Below, in pieces: positions 55,789 to 64,000 of a stretch of DNA of 64,000 nucleotides. The number at the start of each line of letters is the position of its first letter. Position 1 is the stretch's first letter. The stretch is from Gelidibacter sediminis (lineage in GTDB: Bacteria; Bacteroidota; Bacteroidia; Flavobacteriales; Flavobacteriaceae). Made by a program: the position numbers and the translations under genes. The stretch spans positions 992,001 through 1,056,000 of the forward strand of contig NZ_SOBW01000007.1 of the NCBI RefSeq assembly GCF_004364975.1, written 5' to 3'. The notes beneath the pieces are model-generated. The model saw nothing but the letters and a program-made list of their open reading frames with translations. It was not told where the DNA came from and did no database searches.

Positions 55789-57669
55789 CTAATCCGGAAC
55801 GTCTTCGTTTTCTGCGGTATTCGCTTTTTCTTTTTGAATTTTCTCTACATCATAGGGCTTTCCTAAATATACCAATTTCCACCCTTCGGTAAATTCTTCT
55901 TCATCATTGTCAATGTTGGTCAGAATATGTAGCTCATTAGATTCATCCTTTAAAAATAGCGGTATAATATCATAATCTCTACCGCTGAGGTCTATCAGGT
56001 TTTCATAATGTTTCTTATCAATAATGTCAATTTCATGAACCGCCGGGTACCTTCGCGTTGTCTCCGTAAGTGATATAAAATCATCACGCTGTATAAAAAT
56101 GTTTTGTTTTGGCTGGTAATTTGGATCATTCAATTCGTCAGATGTGATCAATCTAAATGCACCATTTTCGCCAAATTCACCTTTAAATCTATTGATTGCA
56201 AACTGATTGATTTCAGAGTTTCCGGTTAATGCAATTATATAACCTACATCATTCAACTCAATATTATCATCTAAAGAATCAGAATAAATATTGGTATTGA
56301 TAGCCTCTAAGCCTAGTTCAATAGCCTTGTTGATGTTATTTTGATTATTATCAATTAAAACCACATGGCGGCCGTTTTCTTCTAAGTAATTCCCGATTAA
56401 TCGAGAGGCTTTGGAAGCGCCAATAATTAAAATACCATTCGATTTTTTCAAAAATACTCCCACCCATTGTGCCACAAAACGTGCGGTGGTGGCATTTAAT
56501 AACACGGTGCCCAATACAATCATAAAAACCAATGGTGTGATATATTCAGCATCAGGAACCCCATTTTTGGCCAATTTCAAACCAAATAATGACGCAATCC
56601 CTGCTGCGACAATTCCGCGAGGACCCACCCAACTTATAAATATCTTTTCATTCAATTTTAGTGGCGAATTTAAGGTGCTTAAAAACACTCCCAATGGTCG
56701 TAATACAAATACCACTACGGCAAACAATACCACAGTATTCCAATTAAAAATCAACAGTAAGTCTTCCATGTTGATATTGGCGGCCAGTAAAATAAACAGG
56801 ATGGACACCAACAACACACTTAAGGATTCTTTAAAGTATAGTAACTCCTTTAAATAAGAAGAATTGGAGTTACCCAATACCATACCCATTACCACTACGG
56901 CCAGTAACCCTGATTCATGAGCAAAAGTATCGGCCAATACAAAAACTCCTAATACGCTGGCCAATGCAAAAACATTGAGTAGATAATGCGGAATTAAGCG
57001 CTTGTTGATGATAAAATTAAGGCCGTGGGCAAAGGCAAATCCGAAGGTACTTCCAAACAGTACAATCTTGCCAAACTCAATAAAGGCTGTTTTTGTAAAC
57101 GCACCTCCTGCATCAACACTTATAAATTCAAAAACCAATACCGCTACCAAGGCGCCAATAGGGTCAATAAGAATACCTTCCCACCTTAATACGGCAGATA
57201 CATCTTGCTTTAATGGAATATTACGTAAAATAGGGGTAATTACGGTAGGCCCCGTTACAATAATCAATGCGGAAAATAAAAAAGACATTTCCCAGCTCAA
57301 ATAAAATATAAAATGTGCGGCAACAGCGGCACCAAAAAACGTCACAATAGATCCTACAGTAATCAATTTTGAAATAACCGGACCTACATTTTTTATTTCC
57401 TTTACACGTAGCGTTAAACCCCCTTCAAATAGAATGATACTAATGGCAAGTGATACAAAGTAAAAAAGGCTTTCGCCTGGAAATAATCCTTTTTCTCCGT
57501 TATAAATTGGCTCTATCCATTTAGAGCCATCGCTAGACAGATATTCTGCCGCGACTGGTCCCACTAAAAGTCCAATTAAAATTAATGGTAAAATGGCTGG
57601 AATCTTAAATTTCCACGCCACCCATTGTGCCAATATGCCAAGTATAATGATTCCTGCTAATTCAATCAT
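55789..57669 (-). CDS. CPA1-type cation:proton antiporter with C-terminal RCK-like domain
   Basis: 626 residues. About 12-13 membrane helices span residues ~1-395 with the CPA1 pattern (LFEGGLTLR, GPTVITPILR, GPRGIVAAGIASL). A nucleotide-binding fold follows (GILIIGASKASRLIGNYL, ~400 onward), typical of TrkA-N/RCK domains that gate transport by ligand or nucleotide. It should exchange Na+ or K+ for H+ at the inner membrane. The ion is not determinable by eye. Confidence 0.9.
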   Translation of the reverse strand: MIELAGIIILGILAQWVAWKFKIPAILPLILIGLLVGPVAAEYLSSDGSKWIEPIYNGEKGLFPGESLFYFVSLAISIILFEGGLTLRVKEIKNVGPVISKLITVGSIVTFFGAAVAAHFIFYLSWEMSFLFSALIIVTGPTVITPILRNIPLKQDVSAVLRWEGILIDPIGALVAVLVFEFISVDAGGAFTKTAFIEFGKIVLFGSTFGFAFAHGLNFIINKRLIPHYLLNVFALASVLGVFVLADTFAHESGLLAVVVMGMVLGNSNSSYLKELLYFKESLSVLLVSILFILLAANINMEDLLLIFNWNTVVLFAVVVFVLRPLGVFLSTLNSPLKLNEKIFISWVGPRGIVAAGIASLFGLKLAKNGVPDAEYITPLVFMIVLGTVLLNATTARFVAQWVGVFLKKSNGILIIGASKASRLIGNYLEENGRHVVLIDNNQNNINKAIELGLEAINTNIYSDSLDDNIELNDVGYIIALTGNSEINQFAINRFKGEFGENGAFRLITSDELNDPNYQPKQNIFIQRDDFISLTETTRRYPAVHEIDIIDKKHYENLIDLSGRDYDIIPLFLKDESNELHILTNIDNDEEEFTEGWKLVYLGKPYDVEKIQKEKANTAENEDVPD

Positions 57670-57798
57670 ATGGTTTATTTATCCTTATTAACTTCATGTA
57701 AAGTGAGTAAAGTTATTTTTTTTGAAGTTAACCCCCATAAAAATTGTCATAAAAATGACATCAGTACTGAATATTAGACGGTTACGGTATCCTGATTT

Positions 57799-58152
57799 TT
57801 AGGCGTCGTTGCCTTTCGACTCAAAAGTGTAGTATAATTTTTTTAAACTTTTTTTCAATAGGGTAAACCGATAAATTCCAATAATAAAAAAAATGGCACT
57901 AAATACTAAAGCTAACAAGGCTAGATATTTAAAATCTGGAAAATTCTTTAATTGAAAAAAAGCAATCCCTCCTAAAAGAAGATAAAGGGAAGATCTGATA
58001 TAAGAAAGTAAGGTACGTTCATTAGCCAAGCGCGTACGTTCAATAGCCAAATAATCTCTAAGAATAATCTCTTGATCTGGTTTAAAATCCCTACCAAACT
58101 TTAACAATCTCATTTTTTTGAGGCGTAAAGGCTCTGGAACTATTTTTTTCAT
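57799..58152 (-). CDS. DUF202/YidH-family small membrane protein
   Basis: 117 residues. The family motif LAIERTRLANERTLLSYIRS (residues ~29-48) precedes two or three hydrophobic helices (SLYLLLGGIAFFQL, LALLALVFSAIFFIIGI). Function of the family is unknown. It lies 129 bp upstream of the antiporter gene on the same strand. Confidence 0.85.
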   Translation of the reverse strand: MKKIVPEPLRLKKMRLLKFGRDFKPDQEIILRDYLAIERTRLANERTLLSYIRSSLYLLLGGIAFFQLKNFPDFKYLALLALVFSAIFFIIGIYRFTLLKKSLKKLYYTFESKGNDA

Positions 58153-58318
58153 AACACTTTTTTATAAAATTAGATTAATTTTAGTTGGTTTCAAATTATC
58201 TCCTGATTACTTATCGAAATAAAATGTTAAAATACAGCCAATATCAATGTTCAAAACTCGCAAATTTTAAGTGTTTTAGTAATTTGCGTGTTATTAAAAA
58301 AGGCTTAAAACCGAAACT

Positions 58319-59182
58319 ATGAAACTATATCCTATTGAATCTGGAAATTTCAAACTTGATGGAGGTGCCATGTTTGGTGTTGTGCCTAAATCCATTTGGC
58401 AACGTACCAACCCTGCTGATGCCAATAACATGATTGATATTGCTGCCCGTTGTTTGTTGATTGAGGATGGCAAGCGTTTGATTTTGGTAGATACCGGAAT
58501 GGGGAACAAGCAAAATGATAAGTTTTTTGGCTATTATTATTTATGGGGTAATGATTCTATTGATAACTCGTTGAAACAACTTGGATTTCATCGGGATGAC
58601 ATCACGGATGTGTTTATGACCCATTTGCATTTTGACCATTGCGGTGGCAGTATTCAATGGAATAAAGACCGAACTGGATATGAACCGGCTTTTAAAAATG
58701 CACAATTTTGGAGCAATACGGAGCACTGGGAGTGGGCAACGCAACCCAACAATCGGGAAAAAGCATCATTTTTAAAAGAAAACATTTTACCAATGCAAGA
58801 AAGTGGGCAGCTTAGGTTTACGGAACTGCCAAAAGACAAACTTCTCAAAAATTCTGATCTGGGTTTCGATATCTTTTTTGCTGATGGCCATACGGACAAA
58901 CAAATGATTCCCCTGATCAAATATCAAGGTAAAACTATCGCTTTTATGGCCGATTTATTACCTACAGTAGGACATTTGCCTTTGCCTTTTGTAATGGGAT
59001 ATGACACACGGCCGCTATTGACTTTAGATGAAAAGGAACAGTTTTTAAACACCGCGGCTGATGAGAACTATTATTTATTTTTAGAACATGATGCCCATAA
59101 TCAAATTATTACCGTAAAACATACTGAAAAAGGGGTACGATTGCACGAAACCTTTACTACACGAGACATTTTTACAAATTAA
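58319..59182 (+). CDS. metallo-beta-lactamase-fold hydrolase
   Basis: 287 residues. The dinuclear-metal motif is THLHFDHCGG (about residue 101), followed by further ligands in FFADGHTDKQ (H) and LFLEHDAHN. No signal peptide, so probably cytoplasmic. The substrate cannot be inferred; lactonase- and phosphodiesterase-type members share this pattern. It begins a + strand run with the two peptidase genes. Confidence 0.88.
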   Translation: MKLYPIESGNFKLDGGAMFGVVPKSIWQRTNPADANNMIDIAARCLLIEDGKRLILVDTGMGNKQNDKFFGYYYLWGNDSIDNSLKQLGFHRDDITDVFMTHLHFDHCGGSIQWNKDRTGYEPAFKNAQFWSNTEHWEWATQPNNREKASFLKENILPMQESGQLRFTELPKDKLLKNSDLGFDIFFADGHTDKQMIPLIKYQGKTIAFMADLLPTVGHLPLPFVMGYDTRPLLTLDEKEQFLNTAADENYYLFLEHDAHNQIITVKHTEKGVRLHETFTTRDIFTN

Positions 59183-59194
59183 TACATAGACTTT

Positions 59195-60811
59195 ATGAAA
59201 TTATTTAAATCATTTGCTATTGCTGCAATTGCCGCAACCACGCTTTATAATTGTAGCTCATCTACAGGTGTCGTGTCTACGCCAGTTGAAAACATAGATA
59301 CTCTACCCTTAAAAACGTCTGAGTTAACAGAGACTGAAAAGCAACATTGGGCCCATTTAGATCTTAAAAAGGATACCATTCCAGGGATGAGTGTAGATAA
59401 AGCTTACGATGAAATTATAAAAAACAGAAAGGGTGCTACCACCATAGTTGCTGTAATTGATTCGGGAATTGATATTGACCATGAAGATTTGCAAGGCGCC
59501 ATTTGGAAAAATCCTAAAGAAATTCCTGGCAATGGAAAAGATGATGATAATAATGGTTATATAGATGATGTTTACGGCTGGAATTTTTTAGGCGATGCCT
59601 ACAATGAGCAGTTGGAGTATGTACGTTTACTGGCCAGTGGCAATACCGCCCATCCAAGATATGCTGAAGCAAAAGCAGAACGGCAATCAGAATATGATAA
59701 ATATGTGGGTATCAAAAGCAATTATGAGCAGTTTTTGCAACAAATTAAAAATGCTGATGATGCTTTAAAAAGAGAAACAAAAAAGGAAAATTACACCCAA
59801 GAGGATGTTAATGCCATTACCACTAACAACCAGACCTTACAACAATATGTTGCCGTTGCAAAATATGTTTACAGTTTAGAATTTGACAGTTTAAAAGATG
59901 CCATAAAAGAACTTAGTGATGGTTTGGTAGACATTACTGAGCGTTTAAATTACAATCTTAACGTTGATTTTAAAGGGCGCACTACGGGCGATAATCCTGA
60001 CGATCTGACTCAGAAGTATTATGGCAACAACAACGTTAAACCTATAAAAGCTTCTGAAAGCCATGGGACACACGTTGCTGGTATTATTGCTGCTGTTAGA
60101 AATAATGGCAAAGGTGGAAATGGCGTTGCAAATAATGTAAAAATTATGAGCATTAGAGCCGTTCCCAATGGCGATGAGTATGATAAAGATGTGGCATTGG
60201 CCATACGATACGCAGCAGATAATGGGGCCAAAGTAATCAATACAAGTTTTGGAAAGTATTACTCACCTCATAGTGACTGGGTAAGGGATGCTATCGTGTA
60301 TGCAGCGTCTAAAGATGTATTAATTGTAAATGCAGCCGGTAATGAAGGGACTGATTTAGACATAAAAAACGTGTATCCCAATGATGCGGTAGGTACAGGT
60401 CCTGAAGTGGCTGATAACTTTATCAGCGTAGGCTCATTAGATCCTAAATACGGATCAGGTTTGGTGTCAGGATTTTCAAATTACGGAAAAATCAATGTCG
60501 ACATTTTTGCACCTGGCGGCGATATCTACTCCACATTTCCTGACAATACCTATAAAAGCATTGGTGGTACATCTATGGCATCTCCAGGAGTTGCTGGCAT
60601 TGCAGCCTTAATTCGTTCTCAATATCCAAAATTGTCCGCACCACAGGTAAAGAAAATTATTATGGATTCAGGATTGGCCTTAACTACTAAAGTGATTGTT
60701 GGGGGAGATCCATCAAATGTCAAACCATTTGGTGCATTATCAAAATCGCAAAAAATCGCCAATGCTTACAATGCTTTACTATTAGCTGCTGAAGTAGCTA
60801 AAAACCTTTAA
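59195..60811 (+). CDS. subtilisin-family (S8) serine peptidase lipoprotein
   Basis: 538 residues. A lipobox ends at C20 (TLYNC). The catalytic triad is D89 (VAVIDSGIDIDHED), H290 (ESHGTHVAG) and S460 (GGTSMASPGVAG), with oxyanion N383 (NAAGNEG). A ~200-residue, partly coiled insertion lies between D and H, longer than in classical subtilisins. Expected to be anchored in the periplasm or on the cell surface. It lies 12 bp after the hydrolase gene and 15 bp before the M1 peptidase gene, suggesting one operon. Confidence 0.93.
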   Translation: MKLFKSFAIAAIAATTLYNCSSSTGVVSTPVENIDTLPLKTSELTETEKQHWAHLDLKKDTIPGMSVDKAYDEIIKNRKGATTIVAVIDSGIDIDHEDLQGAIWKNPKEIPGNGKDDDNNGYIDDVYGWNFLGDAYNEQLEYVRLLASGNTAHPRYAEAKAERQSEYDKYVGIKSNYEQFLQQIKNADDALKRETKKENYTQEDVNAITTNNQTLQQYVAVAKYVYSLEFDSLKDAIKELSDGLVDITERLNYNLNVDFKGRTTGDNPDDLTQKYYGNNNVKPIKASESHGTHVAGIIAAVRNNGKGGNGVANNVKIMSIRAVPNGDEYDKDVALAIRYAADNGAKVINTSFGKYYSPHSDWVRDAIVYAASKDVLIVNAAGNEGTDLDIKNVYPNDAVGTGPEVADNFISVGSLDPKYGSGLVSGFSNYGKINVDIFAPGGDIYSTFPDNTYKSIGGTSMASPGVAGIAALIRSQYPKLSAPQVKKIIMDSGLALTTKVIVGGDPSNVKPFGALSKSQKIANAYNALLLAAEVAKNL

Positions 60812-60826
60812 TAAAAAAATATAAAA

Positions 60827-62713
60827 ATGAAATTATTTAGTGCTCTAAGTCTCGGTTTCCTATTGGTAACGTCGTCATTTAATAGTCATGCGCAACAAGA
60901 CACACATCCTAACCCATATTATTGGCAACAACATGTAGATTATACCATGGCTATTGATATGGATGTGAATACCTACAAATATTCAGGCACGCAAAAACTG
61001 GTCTATACCAATAACTCTCCTGATGTTTTAAACAAGGTGTTTTACCATTTGTATCCAAATGCTTTTCAACCGGATAGCGAAATGGATGCACGCTTAAAAA
61101 GTATTGCAGATCCTGATGGCCGTATGGTTAATAATTTAGGCACTAAAGCCGAGCCTAATTACGAAAGTAGAATCAGCAAGCTCGACCCTGACGAAATTGG
61201 CTATATCAAAGTTACATCCTTACTTCAAGATGGAAAACCTGTAACACATGAAACTCAAGGCACTATTTTAATGGTAACTTTAAATACACCTATACAACCG
61301 GGCGAAAAAACAACTTTTGATATGGTTTTTGATGCCCAAGTGCCGCTTCAAATCCGTCGTGCAGGTAGAAACAGTAAAGAAGGCGTCGCACTATCTATGG
61401 CGCAATGGTATCCTAAATTAGCTGAATATGATGATGAAGGGTGGCATGCTGACCCTTATATTGCAAGAGAATTTTACGGGGTATGGGGTGATTTTGATGT
61501 TAAGATTACCATTGATAAAAATTACATTATAGGTGGTACAGGCTACCTTCAAAACCCTAACGAGATAGGCCATGGCTATGAAACGGGAAAAGTAAAAAAA
61601 CAGAAAGGCAAGACTTTAACATGGCACTTTAAGGCACCTAATGTGCACGATTTTACTTGGGCTGCTGATCCGGATTATATCCACGATACCCTCCAAATGG
61701 AAAATGGACCAACGCTACATTTTTTGTACAAAAGCACTATGCCAGCTGAAAAACTTGAAAATTGGAAAACATTACAACCCATTACGGCGCAATTGATGAA
61801 TTACTTTAACACGCACATTGGAGAATATCCATATGATCAGTATTCAGTCATTCAAGGTGGTGATGGTGGCATGGAATATGGCATGAGCACGCTTATAGTG
61901 GGAGAAGGCTCTTTAAATGGCTTAATCAGTGTTACAGCGCATGAATTGGCGCATAGCTGGTTTCAATTTGTATTAGCTTCTAATGAAAGCAAACATTCTT
62001 GGATGGATGAAGGGTTTACCAGTTATATTCAAGATAGAGCCTTGGATGCCATTAGTGGTACCAATAGCGACAATCCGTATGCGGGTTCATACCGATCCTA
62101 TATTGCCTTGGCAAAGTCAGATAGAGAACAACCACAAACCACCCATTCTGACCGCTATAACTATAACCGTGCCTATTCAATATCGGCTTATAGCAAAGGC
62201 ACCTTATTTTTATCACAATTGGGGTATATTATTGGTGAAGACAACTTAAATAAAACCATCAAACGATATTATAAAGAATGGGCGTTTAAGCACCCAAAAC
62301 CTATGGATGTAATTCGTGTGGCTGAAAAGGTATCGGGACTGGAACTCGATTGGTATTTAATGGATTGGACCCAAACCACAAATACTATTGATTATGCCGT
62401 TAAGTCAGTCGATTCAGTAGGAGAGAAGACCACTGTAACTTTAGAACGTATTGGATTAATGCCAATGCCTTTAGATATAGAAGTGACCTATGCAGATGGA
62501 TCAAAAGCCCAATACAATATTCCATTGCGTATGATGCGTGGTGCAAAGCCAGTTGATACTAACACTACAGTATTGACAAATTGGGCTTGGGCACATCCAA
62601 ATTATACCTTTGAAATTGCAAAACCTAAAAGCGAGATTACCACGATAACTATAGATCCGCGAGAATATATGGCAGATATTAACAGAGACAATAATGTGCT
62701 AACCGTAAATTAA
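60827..62713 (+). CDS. M1-family zinc metallopeptidase (aminopeptidase-like)
   Basis: 628 residues with a signal peptide (1-22, LSLGFLLVTSSFNSHA). The exopeptidase-type GGDGGMEYGMST is followed by the zinc site HELAHSW and the third ligand in SWMDEGFTSY. Substrate likely peptides in the periplasm; exact specificity unknown. It may be co-transcribed with the preceding subtilase and ends at a clear terminator. Confidence 0.93.
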   Translation: MKLFSALSLGFLLVTSSFNSHAQQDTHPNPYYWQQHVDYTMAIDMDVNTYKYSGTQKLVYTNNSPDVLNKVFYHLYPNAFQPDSEMDARLKSIADPDGRMVNNLGTKAEPNYESRISKLDPDEIGYIKVTSLLQDGKPVTHETQGTILMVTLNTPIQPGEKTTFDMVFDAQVPLQIRRAGRNSKEGVALSMAQWYPKLAEYDDEGWHADPYIAREFYGVWGDFDVKITIDKNYIIGGTGYLQNPNEIGHGYETGKVKKQKGKTLTWHFKAPNVHDFTWAADPDYIHDTLQMENGPTLHFLYKSTMPAEKLENWKTLQPITAQLMNYFNTHIGEYPYDQYSVIQGGDGGMEYGMSTLIVGEGSLNGLISVTAHELAHSWFQFVLASNESKHSWMDEGFTSYIQDRALDAISGTNSDNPYAGSYRSYIALAKSDREQPQTTHSDRYNYNRAYSISAYSKGTLFLSQLGYIIGEDNLNKTIKRYYKEWAFKHPKPMDVIRVAEKVSGLELDWYLMDWTQTTNTIDYAVKSVDSVGEKTTVTLERIGLMPMPLDIEVTYADGSKAQYNIPLRMMRGAKPVDTNTTVLTNWAWAHPNYTFEIAKPKSEITTITIDPREYMADINRDNNVLTVN

Positions 62714-62731
62714 GTTACCACTTCAAATCAT

Positions 62732-62761
62732 AAAAACCGCTTTTAATAAAGCGGTTTTTTT
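62732..62761 (+). terminator. terminator after the M1 peptidase gene
   Basis: AAAAACCGC (62732-62740), loop, GCGGTTTTT with T7 (to 62761). The ATG at 62762 that abuts it is therefore unlikely to start rnpA. Confidence 0.9.
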
Positions 62762-62788
62762 ATGAATCCTAATTACCTTTGGTGTCCT

Positions 62789-63172
62789 ATGGAGCAGTCG
62801 TTTAAAAAAACAGAAAAACTTAAAAGTCAAAAGCTTATTGAAAAGCTTTTTTCTGAAGGGAAGTCGGTAGTGGCATATCCCTTACGATTGGTCTATTTGA
62901 AAACTAGTTTTGAAGACGCTGTTTTTGTAAAAGCAGGGGTTTCTGTTAGTAAACGAAATTTCAAAAAAGCTGTTCATAGAAACCGTATCAAGCGCTTACT
63001 AAGAGAGGCATATCGGCTTAATAAATCTACTTATTTTAACAACATTCCAGCCCAATATGCGTTTATGATTTTGTACATAGGAAAATCGGAGAGTGATTTC
63101 AACACGATTTCAAAAAAAATGAATACCTTATTAGACGCGTTTATAACAAAAGAAATACCCCCTAAATCTTAA
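62789..63172 (+). CDS. rnpA: ribonuclease P protein component
   Basis: 127 residues from the ATG at 62789 (MEQSFKKTEKLKSQK); the ATG at 62762 is directly on the preceding terminator. The RnpA signature is KKAVHRNRIKRLLREAYR, and FSEGKSVVAYPLRLVYL is typical of the group. It is the basic protein cofactor of the tRNA 5'-end-processing ribozyme. rpmH, the usual partner, is not next to it here. Confidence 0.94.
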   Translation: MEQSFKKTEKLKSQKLIEKLFSEGKSVVAYPLRLVYLKTSFEDAVFVKAGVSVSKRNFKKAVHRNRIKRLLREAYRLNKSTYFNNIPAQYAFMILYIGKSESDFNTISKKMNTLLDAFITKEIPPKS

Positions 63173-63191
63173 ATTTTTTGACCCCTATATT

Positions 63192-64000
63192 ATGAAAAAG
63201 TTACTGACAAAAAAGATAGTACTTCCTATACTTATCGGTGTTGTGTTCCTTACCGGATCAGCATTTAAGAGTGATTTTTTTGAGATTGCTAAACAAATAG
63301 AAATATTCACCACCTTGTTTAAGGAAGTGAACATGAATTATGTGGACGAAACAAATCCTGCCGATTTAATGGATACGGCCATTAAAAGCATGCTTCAGGA
63401 TTTAGATCCCTATACCAATTTTTACAATGAACAGGATGTAGAAGCTTCGCGAATAAATAATACCGGCGATTATACTGGTATAGGCGCCAGTGTATTGACT
63501 TTAAAAGATAAGTTAGTAATCATGGAGCCTTACAAAGGTTTTCCGGCCGATAAAGCAGGTTTAAAGGCTGGCGACGAAATTATAAAAGTGGATGGAACCG
63601 TTGTGGCCACTTTTAATGATGATGCAGGTAATTTATTACAAGGTACTGCCGGAACTACAGTGGACGTGACGTACCTGCGTCAAGGCAAGACACAAACTGC
63701 TACCATAAAACGGGAAGCTGTAGAAATTCATGCCGTTCCTCACCATTCAATGATAGATGATAAAATTGGTTACATTGTGTTACGTAAATTCACTGAAAAA
63801 GCATCGGCTGAAACTATTAATGCAGTGCGTATTTTAAAAAGTCAAGGGGCCAAACAAATTGTTTTGGACTTACGTGGAAATTTAGGCGGATTACTCAATG
63901 AAGCTGTGAATGTTACCAACATCTTCGTACCAAAAAATCAATTGGTAGTTACCACAAAATCTAAAGTAGATAAATACAATAAAACCTATTATACCCAGAA
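63192..64000 (+). CDS. S41-family C-terminal processing peptidase (partial, truncated by window end)
   Basis: The first ~270 residues of a CtpA-like peptidase. A signal/anchor helix (IVLPILIGVVFLTGSAF) is followed by a short N-terminal domain. A PDZ domain comes next (VIMEPYKGFPADKAGLKAGD ... KVDGTVV, ~115-135), then the start of the S41 core (IGYIVLRKF, IVLDLRGNLGGLLNEAV). The catalytic serine lies beyond the window. It follows rnpA by 19 bp. Confidence 0.92.
   Translation, partial: MKKLLTKKIVLPILIGVVFLTGSAFKSDFFEIAKQIEIFTTLFKEVNMNYVDETNPADLMDTAIKSMLQDLDPYTNFYNEQDVEASRINNTGDYTGIGASVLTLKDKLVIMEPYKGFPADKAGLKAGDEIIKVDGTVVATFNDDAGNLLQGTAGTTVDVTYLRQGKTQTATIKREAVEIHAVPHHSMIDDKIGYIVLRKFTEKASAETINAVRILKSQGAKQIVLDLRGNLGGLLNEAVNVTNIFVPKNQLVVTTKSKVDKYNKTYYTQ

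Noticed and set aside
62762-62788. ATG at 62762 as the rnpA start
   Set aside because: It directly abuts the T run of the preceding terminator, leaving no room for a promoter or ribosome-binding region; the ATG at 62789 gives a typical RnpA start.

Overview
The window is a low-GC chromosomal segment from a marine-type Bacteroidota, most likely a member of the Flavobacteriaceae. The evidence is the promoter signature TAnnTTTG found upstream of several genes, A-rich instead of GGAGG ribosome-binding regions, a SusC/TonB-receptor-like outer-membrane barrel protein, a linear arginine pathway whose carbamoyltransferase is of the N-acylornithine type, and a gene order (GNAT-argG-argC-proC-argD-argF-argB-argE-argH) that I associate with this group. 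No species call is possible from the sequence alone.

Layout. (1) 1-2.1 kb: end of gltB and all of gltD (ammonia assimilation into glutamate). (2) 2.1-12.0 kb: a branched-chain amino-acid operon ilvE-ilvD-ilvB-ilvN-ilvC-ilvA followed by a GapN-type aldehyde dehydrogenase. It is preceded by two consecutive isoleucine-rich leader peptides, each followed by its own antiterminator/terminator pair. (3) 12.0-21.6 kb: an arginine operon preceded by an arginine-rich leader peptide and a terminator/antiterminator. (4) 21.6-26.2 kb: leuA-leuC-leuD-leuB on the minus strand, convergent with the arginine operon across a bidirectional terminator. These blocks form one amino-acid biosynthesis region in which glutamate feeds both transamination (ilvE) and ornithine synthesis. 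(5) 26.3-33.4 kb: an unrecognised helical protein, an outer-membrane phospholipase A, a GH3/serine-hydrolase fusion, an SRAP protein and a small outer-membrane barrel.

(6) 33.7-44.8 kb is the unusual part: eleven genes, all on the minus strand, markedly AT-rich, functionally unrelated, mostly hypothetical. They include an AbiTii-like defence protein, a GIY-YIG nuclease fused to MORN-type repeats, a tryptophan-repeat protein and a thioredoxin lipoprotein. They are separated by ~90-200 bp non-coding elements, many of which share conserved ends of opposite orientation and two of which are nearly identical over more than 100 bp. The block starts just downstream of a tRNA(CAT) gene, and two related 'head' sequences (near 37.0-37.3 and 44.7-44.85 kb) each precede a run of genes. 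It looks like a gene-cassette array resembling an integron, but no integrase is present here and the elements do not carry fully canonical integron core sites.

(7) 45.0-64.0 kb: ordinary core genes: methylmalonyl-CoA epimerase, rbfA, a LolC/E-type permease, dusB, a TonB-receptor-like barrel, lepA, glgA-glgC, a CPA1 antiporter, a DUF202 protein, a metallo-beta-lactamase-fold hydrolase, a subtilase lipoprotein, an M1 peptidase, rnpA and the start of an S41 peptidase.
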